Assembly (NCBI GenBank): GCA_016192545.1
Contig: JACPTX010000040.1
Coordinates: 1-41,986, forward strand
From: Candidatus Omnitrophota bacterium
Lineage (GTDB): Bacteria; Omnitrophota; Gorgyraeia; Aquiviventales; Aquiviventaceae
Length of the DNA stretch: 41,986 nt
Direction: 5' to 3'
The position numbers and the translations under genes are program-made. The number at the start of each line of letters is the position of its first letter. Within the stretch, counting starts at the first letter, position 1. The notes beneath the pieces were generated by a model, which was not told where the DNA came from, ran no database searches, and worked only from the letters and a program-made list of their open reading frames with translations. Below are positions 8,206 through 17,249 of this stretch, piece by piece.

Positions 8206-10173
8206 TTAAAGGAGACGGGCGACCGCGTCGCGGACCGCGGCGTAGGTCTCAAGGCGCCGGGCCGGGGTCTTGGCCGAGAGGCACCGGCGGATCGCATGGC
8301 CGACTTCCGGAAGGGGATGGTGGTGGACGTAGCCCTGCGCGGCGAGCTCGTCAATGAACCGCCGCGCCTTCGTACCGCCGGCACCCCGACGACCGTCGGG
8401 GGGGCGGCGGGGCGGCTCGACCACGACGACGGGCCGCCCGCTGGCGCACGCCTCCGAGAGCATGGACACGCTCTCCCCGGTCACCACGACGACGCGCGCC
8501 CATCCCAGGATCCCGGCCATGGTGCCGTTGAGCGCGTCGCGGCCGGCCAGGAGCAAGAGCGGGCAGCGCGGATGACTGCCGAGCCGGTCGGACAAATACT
8601 GCTCCACCGCCGGCTGCGTGCGGCGCGACGTGGTCACCAGGCACACGCCGTCCGCGTCGTCGCAGACCGCGAGCACCTGCCGCATCAGCGTCTCGGCGAA
8701 GCCGGTGGTCAGCTCGTAGGCGTCCGTATCCCCGCCGATCAGCACGGCGATGACCGGGCGCTCAGGCGCCACGGCGATCGAAGGGCGGAAGCGCGGATGC
8801 GCGGTCAGTTGGCGGCGCGCGGCCTCGAGCTCCTCGTCGCTGGAGACGCTGAGCGCGCCCAGCGTCCGCACGACGTTGCGGCGGCTGGGAATGCGGTCAT
8901 GCGCCGGCACCAGCGCCAGCGTGAAGCGCCTCAGCGGGATGGGGCTGGGGTTCATGATGACGATGGATTTGGCGCGGTTGTCGGCCGACAGCAGGACGTT
9001 GACCGGCGCGGTCGAGGCCCCGCAGGAGATGATGAGGTCGGCGTAGGCGCCGGCCGCTTGGCGGAAACACGCCGGCTCCAGCGCGAGGCGCAGGCACGTC
9101 AGGGGGGCGAGGCGCGGCAGGCACCACGCCCAGGCCAGCGCCAGGCCGCGGGCGAGCGGATGGCGGTACCGCACCTCGATGACCTCCTCCGTGAGGAATG
9201 AGGAATGCTCGTGCATCGCCCGCAGGACGGTCAGCGACTGTTTCACGTGGCCGAGCTTGCCGTCGCTGAGGATGAGCGCGCGGCGCGCCGGCGTGCGCTT
9301 CCAGCGTTTGTGCATCCACAGCCACTGGGCCGGGTCCTCCTCGACGTGGCGTCCCAAGATCTGGGCGAACCGCTCGATCCCCCACCGGATGACCTCGTCT
9401 TTGCCGCCGGTCGTCTGCGCCAGGTCAATCGGCGGCTCCACCACCAGGCGATGGAACGGGCCCTGCACGCGGTGGATGAACGCCGGCACGATCAGCGCGC
9501 GGGCGGCCTGCGCCAGCTCAAACGGCCCGGTCGTAAACAGCGCGGGCCTGCCGAAGAAGTCCACGAAGATCCCCTGCCGGCTCGACTGATCCCCGACGAT
9601 GCCGACCGGCTCCCGCTGCTCAAGCGCCTGCACCAACTTGCGCAGCGCCCCGCCCTTGTGGACGATCCGGCAGCCCTTCGACTCCCGGGAGGCCACGAGC
9701 ATCCGGTACAGCTTCGGGAATTTGTCCTGCGCGCGGGCCAGCGCCGTGACCGGATGGCCTTTGAGCGCGGCGACAATCGGGCACAGCTCCCAGTTGCCGA
9801 AATGTCCGGTCAGCACGATGACCGGCCGCCCGGAGGCGACCGCGTCGTCGAAATACCGCTCATCCACGACGTGAACGTAGCGGTCCATGTAGGCCCGATC
9901 CACCGCCGAAAGGCGCAGCATCTCGACGAACCCGGCGCCGAGGTTCCCGAAGACGCGGCGGACGACCCGCCGGGCCTGCGGCGGCGTCAGGCGCTCGCCG
10001 AAGGCGGCCTTCAGGTTCAGGTAGCCGATCCGCGCGCGCTTGGGCTGGAGATAGTACGCCAGCCGCCCCAGGGCCGTGCCGATCCACACGGCCGTTGAGG
10101 GCGGCAGCGCGCAGAACAGCGCGCCGGAGCCCTTAACGAACGCGCACGCCAGCCAGTCGAGCATCCAGCTCAT
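8206..10173 (-). CDS. Lauroyl (lipid A) acyltransferase LpxL/HtrB-like domain fused to ELM1/DUF1022-like domain
   Basis: N-terminus RARIGYLNLKAAFGERLTPPQARRVVRRVFGNLGAGFVEML...VIVLTGHFGNWELC...GDQSSRQGIFVDFFGRPA. C-terminus RALILSDGKLGHVKQSLTVLRAM...VIAVLIGGDTDAYELTTG...VVVVTGESVSMLSEACASGRPVVV. Confidence 0.85.
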   Translation of the reverse strand: MSWMLDWLACAFVKGSGALFCALPPSTAVWIGTALGRLAYYLQPKRARIGYLNLKAAFGERLTPPQARRVVRRVFGNLGAGFVEMLRLSAVDRAYMDRYVHVVDERYFDDAVASGRPVIVLTGHFGNWELCPIVAALKGHPVTALARAQDKFPKLYRMLVASRESKGCRIVHKGGALRKLVQALEQREPVGIVGDQSSRQGIFVDFFGRPALFTTGPFELAQAARALIVPAFIHRVQGPFHRLVVEPPIDLAQTTGGKDEVIRWGIERFAQILGRHVEEDPAQWLWMHKRWKRTPARRALILSDGKLGHVKQSLTVLRAMHEHSSFLTEEVIEVRYRHPLARGLALAWAWCLPRLAPLTCLRLALEPACFRQAAGAYADLIISCGASTAPVNVLLSADNRAKSIVIMNPSPIPLRRFTLALVPAHDRIPSRRNVVRTLGALSVSSDEELEAARRQLTAHPRFRPSIAVAPERPVIAVLIGGDTDAYELTTGFAETLMRQVLAVCDDADGVCLVTTSRRTQPAVEQYLSDRLGSHPRCPLLLLAGRDALNGTMAGILGWARVVVVTGESVSMLSEACASGRPVVVVEPPRRPPDGRRGAGGTKARRFIDELAAQGYVHHHPLPEVGHAIRRCLSAKTPARRLETYAAVRDAVARLL

Positions 10174-11305
10174 CTTCCCCGCTCAACATCCGCAGACGAA
10201 TCCTCAGCACCCAGACGGGCACGCCGCCGGCCGCCGCTTCATCCCGGAAGGGCTGCAGGCGGATGATGTCTTTTTCCGTCGTGACCACGGCGTGCGCGCC
10301 GCAGGCCCCTGCGGTGCGCAGGAGATCCGCCCACTCCGGCCGCTGATACCGGTGGTGATCCGGGTATCTCGCATGGGACGACACCGAGGCCCCCATTCGG
10401 ATCAGCGTCTGCTCGAAGCCCTCCGGATCGCCGATGGACGACAGGAGCGCGATCCGGCGGCCGTTCACGCGCTCAAGCGGCACGGCGTCGTCCGTGCGCC
10501 AGTCCCGCACGCCCTCCGGTTCATGGACCGCCGTCGCAATCAGCGCCTGCGGAGCGAACCGCCTGAGCTGTTCCTGCAGCACGGCGACCCTCTCCAGCGA
10601 CTGGTCGGCCTTGGTGATCAGCACGACATCCGCGCGCGACAACGACTCCAGCGGCTCCCGCATCGGCCCGCGCGGCAGCAAGGGCCAGCCGCCCAGCGGC
10701 ATCCGGGCGTTCACCAGCACGATCTCGCAATCCCGCGCGAGCCGCCGGTATTGGAACCCGTCGTCCAGGATCACGGCATCCGCCTGGAAGGCTTCGCACG
10801 CCTGCCGGCCGGTCACCTCCCGCCGGCGTCCGACCAGGACGGGGACCCCAGGCAATCGCGAGGCCAGCAGCGCCGGCTCATCCGGCAGGCCCCCCCACCG
10901 ATGACGGTGGGGGGGCAGGTCGTCGCGGTCAGCGACGGTCTGGCCGTTCAGCAGGAGCCGTCCCTGCTCGGCCAGCAGCCAGTAGGGTTGTCCGGTCCGT
11001 CCGCCGTAGCCCCGCGACAGGATGCAGACCCGCCGGTCCTTCGCGGTCAGGCGGGACGCCAGGTACTCGACGCAGGCGGTCTTGCCGGTGCCGCCGACCG
11101 AGAGGTTCCCGACGCTGATCACCGGGCGGGGCAGGCGCGCCTGCCGCAGCCAGGCCCGGTCATAGGCCCGGTTGCGCCATCGCACGGCGGCGCCGTACAC
11201 CCACACGCCGCCCCGGAGCGCGTTGTCGAGGAGATGGTCCGAGAAGGACTGAGGCGGGGTAAGGGTCAGGCGCCACCACGTATCGTGGAGGGACCGCCAC
11301 ATCAC
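10133..11305 (-). CDS. lpxK: Tetraacyldisaccharide 4'-kinase
   Basis: RPVISVGNLSVGGTGKTACVEYLA...ILSRGYGG...DAVILDDGFQYRRLARDCEIVLVNARMPLGGWPLLPRGPMREPL. Confidence 0.95.
   Translation of the reverse strand: MMWRSLHDTWWRLTLTPPQSFSDHLLDNALRGGVWVYGAAVRWRNRAYDRAWLRQARLPRPVISVGNLSVGGTGKTACVEYLASRLTAKDRRVCILSRGYGGRTGQPYWLLAEQGRLLLNGQTVADRDDLPPHRHRWGGLPDEPALLASRLPGVPVLVGRRREVTGRQACEAFQADAVILDDGFQYRRLARDCEIVLVNARMPLGGWPLLPRGPMREPLESLSRADVVLITKADQSLERVAVLQEQLRRFAPQALIATAVHEPEGVRDWRTDDAVPLERVNGRRIALLSSIGDPEGFEQTLIRMGASVSSHARYPDHHRYQRPEWADLLRTAGACGAHAVVTTEKDIIRLQPFRDEAAAGGVPVWVLRIRLRMLSGEDELDARLAGVRVR
10889..10916. repeat. 12-bp-stem hairpin inside lpxK
   Basis: GCCCCCCCACCG-ATGA-CGGTGGGGGGGC. Confidence 0.95.
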
Positions 11306-11314
11306 CCCCCTATT

Positions 11315-12607
11315 CTACGTCGTCGAGGAGGGAGTGTCTAGAACCCCGTGGAGGGCGTCGAGGGTGCGGCGGCTGGTGCCGCCCAGGCGCTCCACCAGGG
11401 CCTGGGCGCGCGCGCCCATGAGGCTGGCGTCTTCGCGGCTGTCGAGCAAGGCCTGAAGGGCCGGGGTCAGTTCCGAGGCGTCCCGAAGCTGCCGGGCCGC
11501 CTGGTGGGCCAGGAGCTGCTGCACGATCTCCGCGAAATTCTCCATGGACGGTCCGAAGACCACCGGCTTGCCGAGGCTGGCCGGCTCAATCGGGTTCTGG
11601 CCCCCGTGAGGGATGAGACTGCCACCGACGAAGACGACGCTGGCCAGCCCGTAATAGAGCGGCAGCTGCCCCATCGTATCCACCAGGGCGACGTCCCACT
11701 CGGCCCCTCCGGCCAGCGATGACACGCGCCCTCCGCGCAACCCGCGCCCGCGGAGCAGCTCTTCGAGCTCGCCGGTCCGTTCCACATGGCGGGGGGCGAG
11801 GATGAGCTTCGCGCGAGGCTGCTGCCCGCGGATACGCGCAAATGCCTCCAACAGCGCGGCCTCTTCCCCGCGATGGGTGCTGCCGGCCACAATCAGCGGA
11901 TTGTCCTCCTTCACGCCGAGCGTCGAGGCCGCCTGCTGGAGCGCGGCCAGGTCCGGACGGCTCATGAGGCTCGCGTCCCATTTCAGGCTGCCGAGGACGT
12001 GGACCCGCGAGGGAGGCGCCCCCATGCGCGTGATGCGTTCGGCATCCGCGTCGGTCTGCATGAAGAACCGATCCACCTGCGCCAGGAGCGGGACCATCCA
12101 TCGGCGGACCTTCAGGTACCGCCGGAACGCCCGCTCCGAGACCCGGCCGTTCACGACGACCACCGGCACCCCCTCCTGCCGGGCCAACCGGATCAGGGTG
12201 GGCCACAGCTCGGATTCGACCAGGACCAGCAGACGCGGACGGATCAGGCGCAGCGCCCGGGAGACGGTCGCGCGGAAATCAAACGGGGCGAACATCGCAG
12301 CACCGTCGTCGCCCATCAGCTTGGAGGCCACCTCAAAGCCTGCCGGGGTCACCGTGGACAAGACGAGCGGAGGGCGGCGGGCCTCCTCCAGCATGAGGCG
12401 GATCAGCGGCTGCGCGGCGATCACCTCGCCGACGCTGACTGCGTGCACCCAGACGGCGCCGCCGGAGGCCAGCGGCCGGCGGACGGCCTCCGGATAGCGG
12501 CCCAGGCGCATCGTCCATCCCCGGTGCGGCAGCCGCCCGCGCCACACCGCCTTCGGGATGTAGAGGAGCAACCCGATGAACAGCAACACCTCGTAGAGAA
12601 TCCACAT
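11315..12607 (-). CDS. waaA: 3-deoxy-D-manno-octulosonic acid transferase
   Basis: From ATG at 12607: MWILYEVLLFIGLLLYIPKAVWRGRLPHRGWTMRLGRYP...GAVWVHAVSVGEVIAAQPLI...ESELWPTLIRLARQEGVPVVVVNGRVSERAFRRY...GGQNPIEPASLGKPVVFGP. The longer ORF start to 12814 overlaps xer and is rejected. Confidence 0.93.
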   Translation of the reverse strand: MWILYEVLLFIGLLLYIPKAVWRGRLPHRGWTMRLGRYPEAVRRPLASGGAVWVHAVSVGEVIAAQPLIRLMLEEARRPPLVLSTVTPAGFEVASKLMGDDGAAMFAPFDFRATVSRALRLIRPRLLVLVESELWPTLIRLARQEGVPVVVVNGRVSERAFRRYLKVRRWMVPLLAQVDRFFMQTDADAERITRMGAPPSRVHVLGSLKWDASLMSRPDLAALQQAASTLGVKEDNPLIVAGSTHRGEEAALLEAFARIRGQQPRAKLILAPRHVERTGELEELLRGRGLRGGRVSSLAGGAEWDVALVDTMGQLPLYYGLASVVFVGGSLIPHGGQNPIEPASLGKPVVFGPSMENFAEIVQQLLAHQAARQLRDASELTPALQALLDSREDASLMGARAQALVERLGGTSRRTLDALHGVLDTPSSTT

Positions 12608-12608
12608 G

Positions 12609-13376
12609 CTAGGCGCGGGGGTGCGCCTGGTCGTACACCTTCTTGAGGCGCTGCGGGGTGACGTGCGTGTAGATTTGCGTCGTCGAGAGGCTCCGGTGCC
12701 CGAGGAGCTCCTGCACGCTGCGCAGGTCCGCCCCGCGGTCCAGCAGATGCGTCGCGAACGTATGCCGCAGGCTGTGCGGGCTGATCGCCATGGGAAGCTG
12801 GGCGGCTTTCGCATACCGCTGCAACAACCGGTCCACCTGGCGGACCGTCAGGCGGCTGAGCTTCTGGCTCACGAACAGCGCGTACGGCACTTTCAGCTTC
12901 TTGTCCTTGGGCCGCGCGGCCAGATACCGGCGGATCGCCTGCAGCGCGGTGGTGCCGATGGGGCACAGCCGCTCGCGCTTGCCCTTCCCTCGGACGATGA
13001 CCGTGCCGGAAATCTCATCCAGGTCTTCGAGGTTCAGCCCCGTCAGCTCGCTCACCCGGATGCCGGTCGAATAGAGCGTCTCGAGGAGCGCGCGGTCCCG
13101 CAGGCCCTGCCACGTGCCCGCGGCGGGCGCCTCGAGGAGCCGGCGCGTCTGGCTCTCGTCGAGAAACGTCGGCAGGCGCCGCTCCATGCGCGGGGTGGGC
13201 ACCACCGCCGCCGGGTTCTGTTTCAACACCCCCTCCCGGCAGCAGAACCGGAAGAAACTGCGCACGCACGACAGCCGGCGGGCGATGGTGCGCTTCGCGT
13301 AGCCCTTGGTGCTTTCCTCGGCCAGAAACCGCCGCACGTCGAGGGGCGTGATCGTGCGCACATTCGTGCGCCCCAC
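12609..13376 (-). CDS. Tyrosine recombinase XerC/XerD-like (coding sequence continues upstream to about 13475)
   Basis: RDRALLETLYSTGIRVSELTGLNLEDLD...SPHSLRHTFATHLLDRGADLRSVQELLGHRSLSTTQIYTHV. Upstream in the same frame: VQRFLHYLAVERNASDYTRRNYRDDLARFFRCVGRTNV, with no canonical start found. Confidence 0.88.
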   Translation of the reverse strand: MGRTNVRTITPLDVRRFLAEESTKGYAKRTIARRLSCVRSFFRFCCREGVLKQNPAAVVPTPRMERRLPTFLDESQTRRLLEAPAAGTWQGLRDRALLETLYSTGIRVSELTGLNLEDLDEISGTVIVRGKGKRERLCPIGTTALQAIRRYLAARPKDKKLKVPYALFVSQKLSRLTVRQVDRLLQRYAKAAQLPMAISPHSLRHTFATHLLDRGADLRSVQELLGHRSLSTTQIYTHVTPQRLKKVYDQAHPRA

Positions 13377-13494
13377 GCAGCGGAAAAACCTGGCCAGGTC
13401 GTCGCGGTAGTTGCGCCGCGTGTAGTCCGAGGCGTTGCGCTCGACGGCGAGATAATGCAGGAACCGCTGAACGGCCGGGGGGGCGCTCGTGGGG

Positions 13495-15600
13495 TTACCC
13501 GGGCGGTTCCTGTTTCGGCAAGCGGCGCGTCGTGTAGGTGCAGGCCGGGTACTTCGAGCAGCCGTAGAAGTGGCGCCCGCGGGCGCGGCGCTCCACGAGC
13601 TCCCCGCCGCAGCCCGGCTGGGGGCAGGCCACGCCGGTCGGCACGGGGCGCGCGTTCTTGCATTCCGGGTAGCCGGAACAACTCAGGAACTCGCCGAACC
13701 GCCCCCACTTGATGACCATGGGCTTGCCGCATTTCTCGCAGCGGTAGTCCGTCGGCACCACCTCGCGCTTGACCTCGCGCATCTGCTCCTGGGCCACGGC
13801 CACCCGGGAGGAAAACGGCGTGTAGAAGTGCCGGACCACTTGGACCCACGGCAGATGCCCTTCTTCAACCCGGTCCAATTCTCCTTCCATCGCCGCGGTG
13901 AACTTGAGGTCCATCACCTCCGGGAAGTGCTCGATGAGCAGCTCGGTCACGATGCGGCCCAGCCTGGTCGGCACGAGGCTGCCGCCCGTCCGGCGGACGT
14001 AGTCGCGCTCGACGATGGTCTGGATGATCGGCGCGTAGGTGCTCGGCCGCCCGATGCCGTCCTCCTCCAGCGCCTTGACCAGCGAGGCGTCCGTGTAGCG
14101 CCGCGGGGGCTTCGTGAAGTGCTGGCTCGGCGTGCAGCCGAGCAGCGTGAGGGCATCGCCCTTGGCCAGCGGCGGCAGGACGCCTTCCGGCGGGACGTCC
14201 TCGTCGCGCGGCGGCTCCTCGACGTCCCGATAGACCGCGGTCCATCCCGCGAAGAGATTCGTGCGGCCGTTCGCCTTCAACTGATAGGGCCCGGCGGCGA
14301 CCGCGACGCTCACGACCCGGTCCACCGCATCGGCCATCTGGCTGGCCACGAACCGCTGCCAGATGAGCTGATAGAGCGCCCACTGATCCTCGGTGAGGGA
14401 GGGCTTGAGCGAGTCGGGCGTGCGGGCGACGCTCGTCGGACGGACCGCCTCATGCGCCTCCTGCGCGGTCTTTTTGGATTTGTAGACCCGCGGCTCATCC
14501 GGCAGGGAGCGTGTCCCGAACCGGCCGGGGATGAAGCGGCGCACGGCGGCCAGCGCCTCGTGGGCGACGCGCACCGAATCGGTGCGCATGTAGGTGATCA
14601 GGCCGGCCGGGCCCGGCTCGCCGATCTCCAGCCCTTCGTAGAGCTCCTGCGCGATGCGCATCGTCTTGGCCGAGGAGTACCCGAGTTGATTGAAGGCCGC
14701 CTGCTGCAGGGTGCTCGTCGTGAAGGGCGGCTTGGGATAGTGCCTCTGCTCCTTCTCCTCGACGCCGGCGACGGCAAACGCCTGCTGGTTCAGCTCCGCG
14801 GCGAGCCGCTCGGCGTCGGCCTTCGTCCGCACGTCGAGTTTCTTGTCCTTGACCCGCTCGACCCTGGCCGTGAAGGCCGGCTCCACGCCGGGCTTCTGCA
14901 GCTTGGCCTCGATCGTCCAGTACTCCTGGGGCGTGAAGGCCTCGATCTCCTTCTCGCGGTCGACGAGGAGGCGCAGCGCCACCGACTGCACGCGCCCCGC
15001 GGACAGCCCCCGGCCGACTTTCTTCCACAGCAGGGGCGAGAGCGAATACCCGACCAGCCGGTCGAGGATGCGCCGGGCCTGCTGGGCATCCACCTTTTTC
15101 AGGTCGATCTCGCCCGGGTGCTTCAGCGCCGCCTTCACCGCGTCGGGCGTGATTTCATGGAAGCTGATGCGGAAGATTTTGCGGCCTGCCCCGCCCGCTG
15201 ATCGGTTGTGGGCGGGGCCGTCGCGCCGGCCCGCCGGCGCTTTCGCCTTTTTGACCGTGGCGTTCGGGGCGGCCTTCTTGGCTTGCTTGGCGTCATCCTC
15301 GCGCAGCAGATTGGCCAGATGCCAGCTGATGGCCTCCCCCTCCCGGTCCGGGTCGGGCGCGAGGTAGACCGCGTCCTTGCCGCGCGCCTCCTCGGTGAGC
15401 TGCTTGGCGATCTTCATCCGCTTGCGGATCACGATGTAGTGCGGCTCGAAATTCCGCTCGACATCCACCCCCAGGGTGCTGGAGGGCAAATCGACCAGGT
15501 GCCCCATCGAGGAGGTGACCTCGAAATCTTTCCCCAGGATTTTGTTGATGGTCCTCGCTTTGGCGGGCGACTCGACGATGACCAGCTTCTTCGCCATCAC
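13495..15600 (-). CDS. topA: DNA topoisomerase I
   Basis: KKLVIVESPAKARTINKILGKDFEVTSSMGHLVDLP...SAGRVQSVALRLLVDREKEI...ITYMRTDSVRVA; C-terminal CxxC zinc motifs. Confidence 0.97.
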   Translation of the reverse strand: MMAKKLVIVESPAKARTINKILGKDFEVTSSMGHLVDLPSSTLGVDVERNFEPHYIVIRKRMKIAKQLTEEARGKDAVYLAPDPDREGEAISWHLANLLREDDAKQAKKAAPNATVKKAKAPAGRRDGPAHNRSAGGAGRKIFRISFHEITPDAVKAALKHPGEIDLKKVDAQQARRILDRLVGYSLSPLLWKKVGRGLSAGRVQSVALRLLVDREKEIEAFTPQEYWTIEAKLQKPGVEPAFTARVERVKDKKLDVRTKADAERLAAELNQQAFAVAGVEEKEQRHYPKPPFTTSTLQQAAFNQLGYSSAKTMRIAQELYEGLEIGEPGPAGLITYMRTDSVRVAHEALAAVRRFIPGRFGTRSLPDEPRVYKSKKTAQEAHEAVRPTSVARTPDSLKPSLTEDQWALYQLIWQRFVASQMADAVDRVVSVAVAAGPYQLKANGRTNLFAGWTAVYRDVEEPPRDEDVPPEGVLPPLAKGDALTLLGCTPSQHFTKPPRRYTDASLVKALEEDGIGRPSTYAPIIQTIVERDYVRRTGGSLVPTRLGRIVTELLIEHFPEVMDLKFTAAMEGELDRVEEGHLPWVQVVRHFYTPFSSRVAVAQEQMREVKREVVPTDYRCEKCGKPMVIKWGRFGEFLSCSGYPECKNARPVPTGVACPQPGCGGELVERRARGRHFYGCSKYPACTYTTRRLPKQEPPG

Positions 15601-15800
15601 GCGCCTCCGCCGACGAAATGGACGATCTCGACCTGATCCCCAGCCTTCAGGACGGTGGCGGGCAGCTGCTCCCGCTTGAGGATCGTCAGGTTCACTTCCA
15701 CCACGACGCGCTCCGGCCTGACCTGCAGCCGGTCGAGCAGCCCCGCGGCGGTCAGGCCGTCCGCAAGCTGCATGGGTTTGCCATTGACCATAACGTCCAT
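15597..15800 (-). CDS. thiS: ThiS-like sulfur carrier protein
   Basis: 67 aa MDVMVNGKPMQLADGLTAAGLLDRLQVRPERVVVEVNLTILKREQLPATVLKAGDQVEIVHFVGGGA; overlaps the topA start. Confidence 0.85.
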   Translation of the reverse strand: MDVMVNGKPMQLADGLTAAGLLDRLQVRPERVVVEVNLTILKREQLPATVLKAGDQVEIVHFVGGGA

Positions 15801-15822
15801 TCGGATGGGATCACGCAGAGAT

Positions 15823-15859
15823 GGGGTCAGACCCCGTCAGTCTTGAGGGGTCTGACCCC
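15823..15859. repeat. GGGGTCAGACCCC / GGGGTCTGACCCC pair, locus 2
   Basis: 15823-15835 and 15847-15859, at the dprA 3' end. Confidence 0.95.
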
Positions 15860-16766
15860 CTCAAGAGGTTCCAGGCGCAGCTCTTCCAGGATGTCGTTGA
15901 CCGACGTGACCAGCCTGGCGCCCTGCTTCAGCAACTGATGCGTGCCCTGCGACGTGACCGAGTCGGCCTTGCCCGGCACCGCGAAGACCTCGCGCCCCTG
16001 CTCCAGCGCGCAGTCCGCCGTGATGAGCGCCCCGCTGCGCTGGGCCGCCTCCACGATGACGACGCCCAGCGACAGCCCGCTGATGAGGCGGTTGCGACGG
16101 GGGAAGTTCTCCGGCCGGGGCTCCATCCGCATCGGGTATTCGGAGATCAGCGCCCCGCGCTCCGCAATCTGCTCCGCGAGCTCCTGGTGCTCCGAGGGAT
16201 AGATGGAAGACAGCCCGTTGCCCAGGACCGCGAGGGTCCCCCCCCGGCCCGACCCGAGCCGGGGCGGGCGATGCTTTCAGCGCGCCCCGGTGCGCGGCGC
16301 CGTCGATGCCGCGGGCCAGGCCCGACACCACCGTGATGCCGCGCAGCGCCAGCTCATACGCCAGCCGCTCCGCCATCTGCCAGCCGTACAACGAGGCGCG
16401 CCGCGCACCGACGATCCCCACCGCGGTCTCATCCGCCTCGGTCCACGCTCCCTTCATATAGAGCACCAGCGGAGGATCGTGAATCTGCCGCAGCGGCGCG
16501 GGATAGCCGCCGTCCTCAAGGGTCACGACGGTGCAGCCGGCCTTGCGGGCCAACCCCAGCTCCTCCGTCACGGCGCCCCGCTTCCCGCGGCAGGCGATGA
16601 GCTGCTGCGCCAGGGCCGGTCCGATCCCTTCCACCTGCTGCAGCTGCTCGGCCGAGGCGGCCCACAGGACGGAGAGGCCGCCGAAGGCGTCGAGCAGCCG
16701 CCGCAGCCGAAGGCTGCCGATCCCCGGCACCAGATTCAGCGCGATGAGCCGTTCACGATCGTCCAT
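15827..16766 (-). pseudogene. dprA: DNA processing protein DprA, split by an apparent frameshift
   Basis: N-terminal frame (stop 15861): VPGIGSLRLRRLLDAFGG...GIVGARRASLYGWQMAERLAYELALRGITVVSGLARGIDGAAHRGALKA. The rest (GTLAVLGNGLSSIYPSEHQELAEQIAERGALISEYPMRMEPRPENFPRRNRLISGLSLGVVIVEAAQRSGALITA) continues in another frame to 15827. Confidence 0.85.
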
Positions 16767-16799
16767 CAGTCAACTAGCATACCACAGAGAAAGTGACTG

Positions 16800-17249
16800 T
16801 CACTTTGAGTAGCGGCTGATCGGGGTGGCGGTGAGGACGCGGGCGCGGTCGTTGAAGGCGAACACGAACCGGTCGAAGAACCCGGCCCGGCCCAGCAGGT
16901 TGAAGCCCACTTTCAGCGCATCCGAGAACCCCGCCGGCACCAGGAACTCCGCGCCGGCGAACCGCACGCGGATCGCGTGGAAATAGACCGGGATGACGCT
17001 GCCGTTGCCCAGCGACATGTCGCGGCGCTTGGCGTGCGAGAGCTTCAGGCCCAGCAGCTGCGCGACGTCCACGTGGAAAATCGTCCAGCTCGCGCCGGAA
17101 TCCACGTAGGCCTGCAGGTACAGCCAGCGGTTCCCGCTCCACACCTGCAGGTAGACGATGGGTGCGTGGTGCCCCGCCGCATCCTTCAGGTAGGGAAAGG
17201 TGGCGCGATGAGCGACGGCTCGTCGTCGCGGGGCGGACGGCTTGGCCAT
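16800..17249 (-). CDS. Retropepsin-like aspartic protease family protein
   Basis: 149 aa with LQAYVDSGASWTIFHVDVAQLLGL and a GFNLLGRAGFFDRFVFAFND C-terminal segment. Confidence 0.75.
   Translation of the reverse strand: MAKPSAPRRRAVAHRATFPYLKDAAGHHAPIVYLQVWSGNRWLYLQAYVDSGASWTIFHVDVAQLLGLKLSHAKRRDMSLGNGSVIPVYFHAIRVRFAGAEFLVPAGFSDALKVGFNLLGRAGFFDRFVFAFNDRARVLTATPISRYSK

Noticed and set aside
12608-12814. Extended N-terminus of WaaA to 12814
   Set aside because: The extension overlaps the conserved C-terminus of the Xer recombinase in another frame and is Arg/Ser-rich; the normal start is ATG at 12607.
13376-13500. Xer recombinase as a mobile-element integrase
   Set aside because: It lies in a housekeeping operon between topA and waaA without attachment-site or cargo evidence. 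The unclear start (no canonical start codon in frame near the G7 run at 13477-13483) may be a sequence error or a rare start codon.
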